Source: Rubrobacter taiwanensis
Lineage (GTDB): Bacteria > Actinomycetota > Rubrobacteria > Rubrobacterales > Rubrobacteraceae
Reading direction: 5' to 3'
DNA: 64,000 nucleotides
NCBI RefSeq assembly: GCF_004337705.1
Contig: NZ_SKBU01000006.1
Span: 1-64,000, forward strand
Program-made: the position numbers and the translations under genes
Part shown: one piece after another, positions 41,319 through 49,712 of the stretch
How the letters are laid out: each line of letters starts with the position of its first letter
Numbering within the stretch: position 1 is the first letter of the stretch
The notes under the pieces: generated by a model
What the model saw: only the letters and a program-made list of their open reading frames with translations
Told to the model about the DNA's origin: nothing
Databases searched by the model: none

Positions 41319-43849
41319 TCCCCGTGGCCCCGCAGAAGACCCGCGTCCTGATCCTCGGCGGCGGGTTCGGCGGCATAGCCACGGCCCAGGGGCTCTCGAA
41401 GGCGTTCAAGCGCGACCCGGCGGTGGAGATCACGCTCATCAACCGGGACAACTACTTCGTCTTCGTGCCCCTGCTGGCCTCGGCCGCCGCGGGATCGGTA
41501 GAGACGATGCACGTGGTGGCCCCGATCCGGCGCCTGATCCCGGGCGTCCGGTTCCGGGCCGAAGAGATAACCGGGATAGATCCCAGCTCAGGGACGGTGA
41601 CGACCTCCTCGCCGGTCACCGGGCGCGAGCACCGGCTCTCCTACGACCACCTGGTGCTCGCGCTGGGGAACCGCATCAACCTCTCCCGCCTGCCGGGCGT
41701 GGCGCAGCACGGCAAGACGATCAAGACCCTAGGCGACGCCATCTCCATCCGCAACCACGTGCTCCAGATGCTGGAGGCCGCGGACATCGAGACCGACCCG
41801 GCGATCCGGCGCGCGATGCTCACGTTCGTGGTGGCGGGCGGCGGGTTCTCCGGCGTCGAGATGGTCGGCGAGCTGAACGACCTGGTGCGCGAGGCGATCG
41901 AGTACTACCCCTCGATCTCCCGGGAGCAATTGCGGGTAGTCCTGCTGCACTCCGGGGACCGGATTCTGCCGGAGATGGGAGCGGAGATAGCGGGCTACGC
42001 CCTGAAGCAGCTCCGCAAGCGCGGCGTGGAGGTACGCCTCCGGGCGCGTCTGGCCGGAGCCACCCCCCGGGAGACGCTGCTGGAGGGCGGCGCGCGGATA
42101 GCCACCCGCACCCTGATCGTAGCGGTCGGCAACGCCCCGCCCACCGTCCTGGAGGATCTGGACGTGCCGAAGGAGCGCGGCCGGATCGCGGTGGACGACT
42201 TCATGCAGGTGCTGGGACACCCCGGCCTGTGGGCGCTCGGCGATAACGCCGTCGTTCCCAATCGGGCCACCAAGGACGGTTCCCCGAGCCCGCCCACGGC
42301 CCAGTACGCGCTGCGCCAGGGGAAGGCGCTGGCGCACAACATCGGGGCCGCGATCCGCGGCGGGCGCGCACGGCCGTTCGCGTTCGGCGGGCTGGGACTC
42401 CTGTGCACGGTGGGCCACGGGGCCGGGGTCGGCGAGCTGCCGCTCGGCATCAAGACCCGGGGGATGCTCGGCTGGCTTTTGTGGCGGAGCGTCTACTGGT
42501 CCAAAGCGCCCAGCCTCGGGCGCAAGCTCCAGATCGGGGCGGACTGGTTCCTGGACCTCTTCCTCAAGCGGGATATAGCGCAGATCAACCTCTCAAGAAC
42601 CCAGACCGTCGGCCGCGCCCATTACGAAGCTGGAGAGTACATCTTCCGCCAGGGCGACCCCGGAGATCATTTCTACATGATCGCCTCCGGCGAGGTGGAG
42701 GTAATCCGGGAGCGCTCCTCCGGCGCAAAAGAGGTGCTGGCCCGCCTGAGCCAGGGTGAATACTTCGGCGAGACGGCGCTGCTCACCCGCGCCCGCCGCA
42801 ACGCCTCGGTCCGCTGCGCCACGCCGGTGGACGTGATCACCATCGGCCGCGACGACTTCGCAACGCTCGCCGGAGCCTGGCAGCAGCTCGCCAGCAGCCT
42901 CAAGGAGACCTCCGAGCAGCGGGTCTCTGCCGCCCCCCTGACCGCCTTCCTGCCCGTGGTGAGCGTCCCGGACATCCCCGAGACCTCCCCCGCCCGATCC
43001 CTGGAGGAACCAGCCGTGCGCCGCATCGCTCAGCTGCGCCGGGACTCTGGCGCAGAGATAGATCTGGACCGGGACCTCATCACCATCGGCCGCACCCCGG
43101 ACAACCACATAGTCGTCCCCGACCCCCAGGCCTCGCGCCGGCACGCGCTTATCCAGCGCGACGGAGACGCTTACCGGATAGACGACCTGGAGTCCACCAA
43201 CGGCACCTGGGTCAACGGCGAGCGGATAACCGAACCCCGCCCACTGCGTAACGGCGACGAGATCCTGGTCGGGCAGACCCGGTTCACCTTCCAGGCAACG
43301 GCAGCCGGGAGCGCGCCTTCCGGCGGCCAGAGGCCGGGGTCTGTCACGGCCGAAATCCACCGCCTCGACGAGCTGCAGCGGGAGCAGGAGGCCGGCCCCG
43401 TCACCGGCGCCCTGAAGAGCCTGGGCGAAGCGGAAGAGCAGGAGGAGCCCCGGAATCCCGCCGCGCCGCCCGCGGCCCGGGCGGCGCTCCACACCGCCGG
43501 CGGGCGAACCTTCGAGCTGGGCCCGGGAGGAGCCACCATCGGCCGCATGCCCGATAACTCCATCCGGCTCGACGACGGCAAGCTCTCACGCCGGCACGCC
43601 CGGATAGAGTTCAGGGACGGCGGCTACTGGCTGAGCGACCTCGGCAGCAGCAACGGCACGTTCGTCAACGGAATTCGTCTGGGTGCCCCGTACCTGCTGA
43701 GGCCCGGCGACACAATAACCTGCGGCGACACGCAGCTCGTCTTCCGGCCTGCGGCGGAAGGCGAGTCCCCGGAGCGGGGCTCGATCACGGACATGCTCAA
43801 GGCTCTCGATGCTCCAGATCGGCAGGGAAGCGGCGAGCGGCCGTCATGA
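41315..43849 (+). CDS. Type II NADH dehydrogenase fused to cNMP-binding and two FHA domains
   Basis: 844 residues. Residues 8-425 are an NDH-2-like flavoprotein: FAD loop LILGGGFGGIA (12-22), NAD loop VVAGGGFSGVEMVGEL (172-187), LWALGD (305-310), quinone-side TAQYALRQGKA (328-338) and an amphipathic membrane anchor (383-420). Residues 434-525 are a cNMP-binding domain (FGETALLTRARRNASV, R495). FHA1 spans 578-660 (GRTPDN, SRRH 607-610, STNGTWVNG) and FHA2 724-812 (GRMPDN, SRRH 758-761, SSNGTFVNG). Both FHA domains keep the phosphothreonine-binding residues. It oxidises NADH and passes electrons to quinone, probably under control of cyclic nucleotide and Thr phosphorylation. Confidence 0.94.
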   Translation: MIPVAPQKTRVLILGGGFGGIATAQGLSKAFKRDPAVEITLINRDNYFVFVPLLASAAAGSVETMHVVAPIRRLIPGVRFRAEEITGIDPSSGTVTTSSPVTGREHRLSYDHLVLALGNRINLSRLPGVAQHGKTIKTLGDAISIRNHVLQMLEAADIETDPAIRRAMLTFVVAGGGFSGVEMVGELNDLVREAIEYYPSISREQLRVVLLHSGDRILPEMGAEIAGYALKQLRKRGVEVRLRARLAGATPRETLLEGGARIATRTLIVAVGNAPPTVLEDLDVPKERGRIAVDDFMQVLGHPGLWALGDNAVVPNRATKDGSPSPPTAQYALRQGKALAHNIGAAIRGGRARPFAFGGLGLLCTVGHGAGVGELPLGIKTRGMLGWLLWRSVYWSKAPSLGRKLQIGADWFLDLFLKRDIAQINLSRTQTVGRAHYEAGEYIFRQGDPGDHFYMIASGEVEVIRERSSGAKEVLARLSQGEYFGETALLTRARRNASVRCATPVDVITIGRDDFATLAGAWQQLASSLKETSEQRVSAAPLTAFLPVVSVPDIPETSPARSLEEPAVRRIAQLRRDSGAEIDLDRDLITIGRTPDNHIVVPDPQASRRHALIQRDGDAYRIDDLESTNGTWVNGERITEPRPLRNGDEILVGQTRFTFQATAAGSAPSGGQRPGSVTAEIHRLDELQREQEAGPVTGALKSLGEAEEQEEPRNPAAPPAARAALHTAGGRTFELGPGGATIGRMPDNSIRLDDGKLSRRHARIEFRDGGYWLSDLGSSNGTFVNGIRLGAPYLLRPGDTITCGDTQLVFRPAAEGESPERGSITDMLKALDAPDRQGSGERPS

Positions 43850-43926
43850 ACCGGACGTTTACGGCCCCTCCGGACCGACGGCAGGAGAGAAGGCCGTATG
43901 GGAAGACCTGATGCTTGAAACATTTT

Positions 43927-45570
43927 CTAAACCCGCTCCCGCTCCTCGTCGTAGGGCCAGCCCCAGATGCCGCCCTCCAGCGCCCGCACGTCCCGGGCGC
44001 CGGCCTCCCGGAGCTTCAGCGCGGCCTCATAAGAGCACCGGCCGTTGCCGCAGTAGACGACGATGGGCGCGCCGAGATCCAGCTCCGGGATGCGGTCGTC
44101 CAGCTCCTCGAGCGGGATGCGGATCGCGCCCTTTATCCGGTGGGTCGCCGTGCCGGCAGGCTGCACGTCCACCAGCTGCACCTCCGGCAGCGCCGCGCGG
44201 ACTTCGGGGGCTCTGATCTCCCGGATGCCGGCTTCGATCCGGTTCTCCAGCACCCCCGCCGCCGTGATAACCGGGCTCAGGGTAGGTCCGAACGGCGGCG
44301 CGTAGGCCAGGTCCAGGTTCATCAGGTCCCGGTACGTGAGCCCGCCCCAGATCGCGGTCGCGCAGACGTCTATGAGCTTGTCCGCGTTCCCGCCGACGGC
44401 CTCCGCCCCGAGCACACGCCCGCTCTCCCGGTCGGCGACCAGCTTGAGGAAGACCTCCCGCCCGCCGGGGTAGTACCCGGCCGTGCTGCGCGCCTCGATG
44501 GTGGCGCAGACGGCATCGAAGCCCGCTTCCTCGGCCTCTTCCAGCGCGAGCCCGGTCTTCGCCACCCCGAGCTCGAAGACCTTAAAGACCCCGGTCCCGA
44601 GCACGCCCGGGAACGTATCCGAGCCGCCGGCCAGGTTCGTCCCGGCGACCCGCCCCATCTGGTTCGCCGTATCCCCCAGCGGCATCCATACGGGGCGCCC
44701 GCTCACCAAGTGCCGGCTCTCCACGCAGTCTCCGGCGGCCCACACGTCCGGGGCGCTCGTGCGGAGCTGCCCGTCCACCCGGATGGCCCCGGTCTCCCCG
44801 AGCTCTATCCCGGCGGCCTCCGCCAGCCCCACCTCGGGCCTCACCCCGACGCCGGCTATGGCGAGGGAGGCCGGGATCTCCCCGCCGCCCACCCGGACGG
44901 CCCGCACCCGCCCGTCGCCCAGGATCTCCTCGACCCCCGCTCCGGTGATCGTGCGCACACCCTTCTCGCGCAGGTGGCGCTCCACGTTCCTGGAGATCTC
45001 TTCGTCGTAGCCGGGCAGAATGCGGTCGGCGAGCTCGACCATACAGATTTCAAGCCCCCGCTCCACCAGATTCTCCGCGAGCTCCAGCCCGATGTACCCG
45101 GCCCCGATCAGGACCGCCCGCTCCGGCCGGTGGCGCTCCATATACGCCAGTATTTCGTCCGCATCCGAGAGGAAGCGCAGCGTGAAGACCCCATCCAGCT
45201 CCGCGCCGGGGACGGGCGGCAGGTTAGCCTTCGCCCCCGTGGCGAGCAGGAGCCGGTCGTAGGAGTCCTCGAACTCCTCGCCGGTCTGCAGGTTGCGGAC
45301 GGTGAGGCGCTTGCCGGAGACGTCCAGCTCCGTCACCCGGTGGCGCACGAGCGCGCGGATGCCTTGCCTGCCGAACTGCTCCGGGGTGCGGGCGATGAGC
45401 CGGTCCCGGCTCTTTACGGTGCCGGAGATGTAGTACGGCAGGCCGCACGCGCCGATCGAGGTCTCAGGTTCGGCCTGGTAGAGCGTGATCTCCATCTCCG
45501 GGTCCAGGCGGCGGGCACGGGCGGCGGCCTTCGTACCGGCGGCCACCCCGCCGACGACCACGAGCTTCAT
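43927..45570 (-). CDS. CoA-disulfide-reductase-like flavoprotein with rhodanese domain
   Basis: 547 residues. An FAD/NAD(P) disulfide-reductase-like fold: VVVGGVAAGTKAAARARR (3-20), the single redox Cys in SIGACGLPYYISG (Cys 43), NAD loop LIGAGYIGLELAEN and WAAGDCVE. Residues from about 455 are a rhodanese domain with active-site loop YCGNGRCSYEA. This is the domain order of CoADR-RHD enzymes, which reduce CoA disulfides, persulfides or polysulfides. ATG 45570. It is convergent with the NDH-2 fusion gene and not obviously part of that circuit. Confidence 0.9.
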   Translation of the reverse strand: MKLVVVGGVAAGTKAAARARRLDPEMEITLYQAEPETSIGACGLPYYISGTVKSRDRLIARTPEQFGRQGIRALVRHRVTELDVSGKRLTVRNLQTGEEFEDSYDRLLLATGAKANLPPVPGAELDGVFTLRFLSDADEILAYMERHRPERAVLIGAGYIGLELAENLVERGLEICMVELADRILPGYDEEISRNVERHLREKGVRTITGAGVEEILGDGRVRAVRVGGGEIPASLAIAGVGVRPEVGLAEAAGIELGETGAIRVDGQLRTSAPDVWAAGDCVESRHLVSGRPVWMPLGDTANQMGRVAGTNLAGGSDTFPGVLGTGVFKVFELGVAKTGLALEEAEEAGFDAVCATIEARSTAGYYPGGREVFLKLVADRESGRVLGAEAVGGNADKLIDVCATAIWGGLTYRDLMNLDLAYAPPFGPTLSPVITAAGVLENRIEAGIREIRAPEVRAALPEVQLVDVQPAGTATHRIKGAIRIPLEELDDRIPELDLGAPIVVYCGNGRCSYEAALKLREAGARDVRALEGGIWGWPYDEERERV

Positions 45571-45605
45571 CGCAGCGACTCCTCTCTCCAGCGGGCACCG
45601 GCCTC

Positions 45606-45611
45606 TAGAAT
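45606..45611 (+). promoter_or_regulatory. -10 candidate TAGAAT
   Basis: TAGAAT 34 nt before the GTG at 45645, which has its own ribosome site (GGAGGTGA). Confidence 0.4.
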
Positions 45612-45644
45612 GTATACCCCGGAAGACACGAACGGAGGTGAAGT

Positions 45645-46406
45645 GTGCCGCAGACCGCGTTGAAGCTCTACCCCCCGCCGGGCGGGGAGCTGGCGCCGGA
45701 GGAGATCTACGCCACCCTGGAGCTGCCCGGAGGCAAGCCCTACACCGCTATAAACATGGTCAGCACCGCCGACGGGCGGGCCGCCATCGGCGGGAGGGCC
45801 GGCCGGATCGGCAGCGCCACCGACCGGGGGAACATGAACCGCATCCGCGCCGCCGCGGACGCGGTGATGAGCGGGGCCGGGACCCTGCGAAAAGAGGGCG
45901 TGAACTTCGAGCTGCCGGACGAACTGGTGCGTCTCCGCAGGCGGCGCGGCCTCCCCGGACAGCCGCTGGCCGTGATCCTCACCGGCAGCGGGGAGCTTCC
46001 CGCCGGCCGGAGCGTCTTCCGGCGGAGCAGGGAGAGCGTGGTCGTGATGGTACCGGAAACCCTGCCGGAGAAGAAGGAAGCAGAGATCTCCCGCTTCGCC
46101 ACCGTAAGGCGGGCGGGCGGCGACCGATTTCCAGACCTGCGGCGCGCGCTGGAGATCCTGCACGGAGAGTTCGGCGTCCGGCGGCTGCTCTCCGAGGGCG
46201 GCCCGAGCGTCAACCACGCCCTGCTCCGGGCAGGACTTGCCGACGAGCTCTTCCTCACCCTCGCCCCCAAGCTCTCCGGAAACGCCGCCGGTCCGGGCAT
46301 CGTCTCCGGAGAGGAGCTCAACCCCGAAGCGCGGCAGAATCTAAGGCTCGAAACCCTCTACGCCCACGGCTCGGAGCTCTATCTGCGCTACAGGATCCTG
46401 AAATAA
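45645..46406 (+). CDS. RibD C-terminal-like NAD(P)H reductase
   Basis: 253 residues of the RibD-C/dihydrofolate-reductase-like family. PYTAINMVSTADGRAAIGG (32-50) is the substrate/NADPH-binding start, DAVMSGAGTLRKEG the middle motif and LLSEGGPSVNHALL the second half of the dinucleotide site. Such stand-alone proteins reduce the pyrimidine intermediate of riboflavin synthesis or related pteridines. No rib genes adjoin it, so the role is uncertain. GTG 45645 is preceded by GGAGGTGA. Confidence 0.87.
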   Translation: MPQTALKLYPPPGGELAPEEIYATLELPGGKPYTAINMVSTADGRAAIGGRAGRIGSATDRGNMNRIRAAADAVMSGAGTLRKEGVNFELPDELVRLRRRRGLPGQPLAVILTGSGELPAGRSVFRRSRESVVVMVPETLPEKKEAEISRFATVRRAGGDRFPDLRRALEILHGEFGVRRLLSEGGPSVNHALLRAGLADELFLTLAPKLSGNAAGPGIVSGEELNPEARQNLRLETLYAHGSELYLRYRILK

Positions 46407-46489
46407 AGGCTCTCCGTCCGTTTACCCGGCCCCGCTTCGGGGAAAGCAATACCTACTTGAGGGCGAACAGCGAGAGATTGGAGAGACCT

Positions 46490-47095
46490 ATGGCTCAGAG
46501 GGTGGAAGGCTCGGTAGAGATAGAGGCCCCGGTTGAGAAGGTCTACGACTACTGGAAGAACCTAGAGAACCTGCCGCAGTTCATGTCCAACGTCGAAGAG
46601 GTGCGCGTGACCGGAGAGAACACGACGCACTGGCGGGTCAAGGGGCCGTTCGGCAAGACGGTGGAGTGGGAGGCCCGCACCACCTAGCGGGAGGAGAACC
46701 GGGCCATCGGCTGGAACAGTTTGGACGGCGAGGTCGGAACCTCCGGCCAGGTGCGCTTCACCCAGGTCACGCCCAACCGCACCCGGGTCGAGGTGCAGAT
46801 GAACTACGCCGACCCGCCGGGCGGCAAGCTCGGCGAGGTAGCGGCCCGGGCCGTCGCCGACCCGAAGGTGATGCTGGAGCAGGACCTCCGGAACCTGAAG
46901 GACATCCTGGAGGGCCGGGCCACACCGGAGGAGATCCGGCAGCGCCCCGCAGCCGCGACCGCGCAGAGCGGTATCGTGGCCTTCCTGACCTCCGGCACGG
47001 GGCTGGCGACGGTGGCGGTGCTCGTGGTGCTGTTCCTGCTCCTGCGGCGGCGGAACCGGCCGAGCGGCGAGCGCCGGATAATCTTCGAATTTTAA
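46490..47095 (+). pseudogene. SRPBCC-family protein gene with in-frame amber codon
   Basis: The frame from ATG 46490 encodes an SRPBCC/polyketide-cyclase-like protein (VEGSVEIEAPVEKVYDYWKN, PQFMSNVEEVRV, WRVKGPFGKTVEWEA) and is interrupted by TAG at 46685-46687. The same frame continues past it with expected family sequence (REENRAIGWNSLDG, TRVEVQMNYADPPGG) to a normal stop, including a C-terminal TM segment (TGLATVAVLVVLFLLL) and basic tail. One GAG-to-TAG or CAG-to-TAG change explains it. Several ordinary genes here end in TAG, so recoding is unlikely; the gene is a fresh pseudogene or contains a base error. Full length would be 201 codons. Confidence 0.85.
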
Positions 47096-47114
47096 AGCGG
47101 CGACACAGATCCGG

Positions 47115-47142
47115 GAAAGGGGGCCGGCACCGGCTCCCTTTC
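47115..47142 (+). terminator. Hairpin terminator
   Basis: GAAAGGGGGCCGG (47115-47127) pairs with CCGGCTCCCTTTC (47130-47142), one G-U pair, short loop and T-containing outer stem. Ends the SRPBCC transcript. Confidence 0.75.
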
Positions 47143-47150
47143 GCGTACCC

Positions 47151-47172
47151 GGTGAGAGAGGCCTCTCTCACC
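47151..47172. repeat. Perfect 22-nt palindrome
   Basis: A perfect inverted repeat centred on AGGCCT (arms GGTGAGAGAGG / CCTCTCTCACC) without a loop, right after the hairpin at 47115 and 17 bases before TAGAAT at 47189. It may be a second terminator or an operator for the Asp23 gene. Confidence 0.5.
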
Positions 47173-47188
47173 GCCGGGAAGGTCCGGT

Positions 47189-47194
47189 TAGAAT
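47189..47194 (+). promoter_or_regulatory. -10 candidate TAGAAT of the Asp23 operon
   Basis: TAGAAT 36 nt before the GTG at 47231, which has GGAGGAGG as ribosome site. Confidence 0.4.
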
Positions 47195-47230
47195 AAGATT
47201 CACGCAGTAGATCGGCAGGAGGAGGCAGTC

Positions 47231-47602
47231 GTGACGGAGCAGCGCAGCAACTACAGGGTGGAGGACAGCGTGGTGACCAAGATCGCGGGCCTCGCGGTGC
47301 AGGAGACGGAGGGCCTGCGCCCGAACACCGACGCGCCGGATCTCGTAGAGGGAACTCTAGACCAGGTGAGCGGCTCCCAGAGCCGGCCGCAGGGCGTCTC
47401 GGCCGATATCGGGGACTCCGGGGCGACCATAGACCTCACGGTGGCCGTCGAGTACGGCCGGAAGATACCGCAGATCACAGAGGCCGCCCGCCAGAACGTC
47501 ATCCGGCAGGTGGAGCAGCTCGCCGGGGTGAGCGTCCGGGAGGTCAACATCCGGGTCAACGACGTCTACGACCCGGCCGGGGAGCGCCGCCGCGAGGGGT
47601 GA
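47231..47602 (+). CDS. Asp23/Gls24 family envelope stress protein
   Basis: 123 residues. YRVEDSVVTKIAGLAVQETEG is the family start, followed by GATIDLTVAVEYGRKIPQIT and the C-terminal INVNDVYD-like NIRVNDVYDP. Asp23/Gls24 proteins are cytoplasmic, sit near the membrane and respond to envelope or alkaline stress in Gram-positives. GTG 47231. Its TGA overlaps the start of the next gene (GTGA). Confidence 0.9.
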   Translation: MTEQRSNYRVEDSVVTKIAGLAVQETEGLRPNTDAPDLVEGTLDQVSGSQSRPQGVSADIGDSGATIDLTVAVEYGRKIPQITEAARQNVIRQVEQLAGVSVREVNIRVNDVYDPAGERRREG

Positions 47603-47850
47603 CCGCCATGAGCTGGGAAGAGCTGGAACCGTACGTCGAGGAGGCGTTCGCGGGCACGGCCGAGCTCGCCGTGACGGTCGCGCCCGAGGAGGCGGGGGTC
47701 TCCCGGGACGACCTCCTCTTCGCCGCGCGCGAGAACGACGCCCCGGACGAGGTGCTGGAGCTGCTGGAGCAGATCGGTCCGAAGGAGACCTTCGCCGACC
47801 CGGAAGACCTGCGCGAGTACCTCCTCGGTGAGGGCCTCATAGAGGAGTAG
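47599..47850 (+). CDS. DUF2795-like small acidic protein
   Basis: 83 residues. The segment RDDLLFAARENDAPDEVLEL followed by FADPEDLREYL matches the pattern of DUF2795, a short helical domain of unknown function common in actinobacteria. GTG 47599 overlaps the Asp23 stop; ATG 47608 is an alternative giving three residues fewer. Its coupling to the Asp23 gene implies a shared stress role. Confidence 0.75.
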   Translation: MTAMSWEELEPYVEEAFAGTAELAVTVAPEEAGVSRDDLLFAARENDAPDEVLELLEQIGPKETFADPEDLREYLLGEGLIEE

Positions 47851-47888
47851 GCTTCCCCCCGGGACAACCCCTCAGAGAAAGGAGCTGC

Positions 47889-49712
47889 ATGCCGGAAAGC
47901 CGGTTCGCGAACCTGAACCCGACCGACGGCTACCTCCCGCTGGAGGACTTCGGCCTGATCGGGGACGGCAGCACGTCCGCGCTGGTGGGGCGGGACGGGG
48001 CCGTCTCCTGGCTCTGCATCCCCCGCTTCGACTCCGAGCCGCCCTTCTGCAAGATCCTGGACGCCCGGAGCGGCGGCGCGTTTACCGTGGCCCCGGAAGA
48101 CCTGGTGGAGTCCCGGCAGTTCTACGAGCCGGACAGCGGCGTGCTCATAACCGAGCTGCGGGGGCGCTCCAGCCTGGTGCGGGTGACGGACGCGCTCACG
48201 CTGCGCTCCGGAGCCGACCTGAACGAGGACGCTCCGGCCTGCCGCAGCGAGCTGCTGCGGATGGTCGAGGTGCTGCGGGGTCCCGTACGCCTGCGCGTGG
48301 AGGTAGAGCCCCGCGGCGGCGCGGAGGCCGAGCGCCGGGGCGACGGGCTGCACCTGCGCTGCAAGAGGTATGCCGGCCTGGACCTCCAGCTCTGGTCCTC
48401 TAAGCCCCTGCGGGGGACGAGAAACGTACTGGAGCTCGGCGAAGGCGAGCGGATGCATCTCACGCTGCGCTGGGGAGGAGGCCCCTACAGACACCACCCC
48501 GTCCCCCCGCAGAAGGTGCTAGAGTCCACGGTCTCGATCTGGCAGCGCTGGGCGCAGCAGATCACCTACGAGGGGCCGCAGAAGGACCTGGTACGGCGCT
48601 CGGCGATCACGCTCAAGCTCCTCGACTACTTCCAGACCGGGGCCATCGTGGCCGCTCCCACCTCCTCGCTGCCGGAGGCCCTGGGAGGACCGCGCAACTG
48701 GGACTACCGGTACGCCTGGATCCGGGACGCCGCCTTCTCCGTGTACGCGCTGCGGCGCATCGGGCTGCCGGGCGAGGCGGCGGGCTTCCTGGGCTGGGTG
48801 CTGGACGCGGTGGAGCGCCACGGCCGCCCGAAGGTCCTCTACGACATGGACGGCGAGATCCCGCCCCCCGAACGCACGGACGAGGAGCTGGAAGGTTACC
48901 GGAAGTCGCCCCCGGTGCGCTGGGGCAACGCGGCGGCCGACCAGCGCCAGCACGACGTGTTCGGCGAGATCCTGGACTGCGCCTACCAGTGGGCGCGGCA
49001 CGACGGCGTGCTGGACGAGCCTCTCTGGAGGAGGCTCACCGAGCTCGTCGAGGCCGCAGGGAGGGAGTGGCACGACCCGGACCACGGTATCTGGGAGGTG
49101 CGCACCCCGGGCCGGCCGTTCACCTACTCCGCCGCGCTCTGCCAGGTCGCGCTGGACCGCGGGGCCCGGCTCGCGGAGCAGTTCGGGCTCCCGGGAGATG
49201 TCAAGGGCTGGCGCGCCGAGGCGGAGAGGATCCGGGCCGCCATCCTGGAGGAGGCCTGGGACGAGGGGGCAGGAGCCATCACCGAACACCTGGGCGGCGG
49301 CGGGCTGGACGCGGGCCTGCTGGCGCTGCCGCTGCGGCGCGTGGTCCCGGCCGATCATCCCAAAATGGTCGCGACTACAGAAGCCATCGTTGACCGCCTG
49401 GGCGCGGGCGAGGGCCTTCTCTACCGCTACCTGCCGGACGAGTCTCCCGACGGGCTGCCCGGTCACGAGGGAGCCTTCCTGCTGTGCAGCTTCTGGCTCG
49501 TGGACAACCTGGCGGGTCAGGGCCGGGTGGAGGAGGCGGCCGAGCTCTACGAGTCGCTCTGCGGCCGGGCCAATCCTCTGGGGCTGCTCCCGGAGCAGAT
49601 AGACCCCGGCAGCGGAGCCTTCCTGGGCAACTACCCGCAGGCCTTCAGCCACGTGGGCGTGATCTCCAGCGGCGTGAACCTGGCCCGCCGGCTGGAGGGA
49701 GCGCGCGCGTGA
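47889..49712 (+). CDS. GH15-family glycosidase (glucoamylase/trehalase-like)
   Basis: 607 residues. The N-terminal beta domain starts DGYLPLEDFGLIGDGSTSALV, typical of actinobacterial GH15; the alpha/alpha barrel begins near residue 250 with RNWDYRYAWIRDAAFSVYAL. Acidic catalytic candidates lie in that block and in DPDHGIWEVR, and near the end GLLPEQIDPGSGAFLGNYPQ carries the second Glu. Many actinobacterial members hydrolyse trehalose, others maltodextrins; the substrate cannot be told here. ATG 47889 with AGAAAGGAG. Its stop overlaps the zwf start. Confidence 0.9.
   Translation: MPESRFANLNPTDGYLPLEDFGLIGDGSTSALVGRDGAVSWLCIPRFDSEPPFCKILDARSGGAFTVAPEDLVESRQFYEPDSGVLITELRGRSSLVRVTDALTLRSGADLNEDAPACRSELLRMVEVLRGPVRLRVEVEPRGGAEAERRGDGLHLRCKRYAGLDLQLWSSKPLRGTRNVLELGEGERMHLTLRWGGGPYRHHPVPPQKVLESTVSIWQRWAQQITYEGPQKDLVRRSAITLKLLDYFQTGAIVAAPTSSLPEALGGPRNWDYRYAWIRDAAFSVYALRRIGLPGEAAGFLGWVLDAVERHGRPKVLYDMDGEIPPPERTDEELEGYRKSPPVRWGNAAADQRQHDVFGEILDCAYQWARHDGVLDEPLWRRLTELVEAAGREWHDPDHGIWEVRTPGRPFTYSAALCQVALDRGARLAEQFGLPGDVKGWRAEAERIRAAILEEAWDEGAGAITEHLGGGGLDAGLLALPLRRVVPADHPKMVATTEAIVDRLGAGEGLLYRYLPDESPDGLPGHEGAFLLCSFWLVDNLAGQGRVEEAAELYESLCGRANPLGLLPEQIDPGSGAFLGNYPQAFSHVGVISSGVNLARRLEGARA

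Noticed and set aside
46685-46687. Pyrrolysine or other recoding of TAG
   Set aside because: Ordinary genes here (for example at 4387, 12129 and 29943) end with TAG, so TAG is a working stop.
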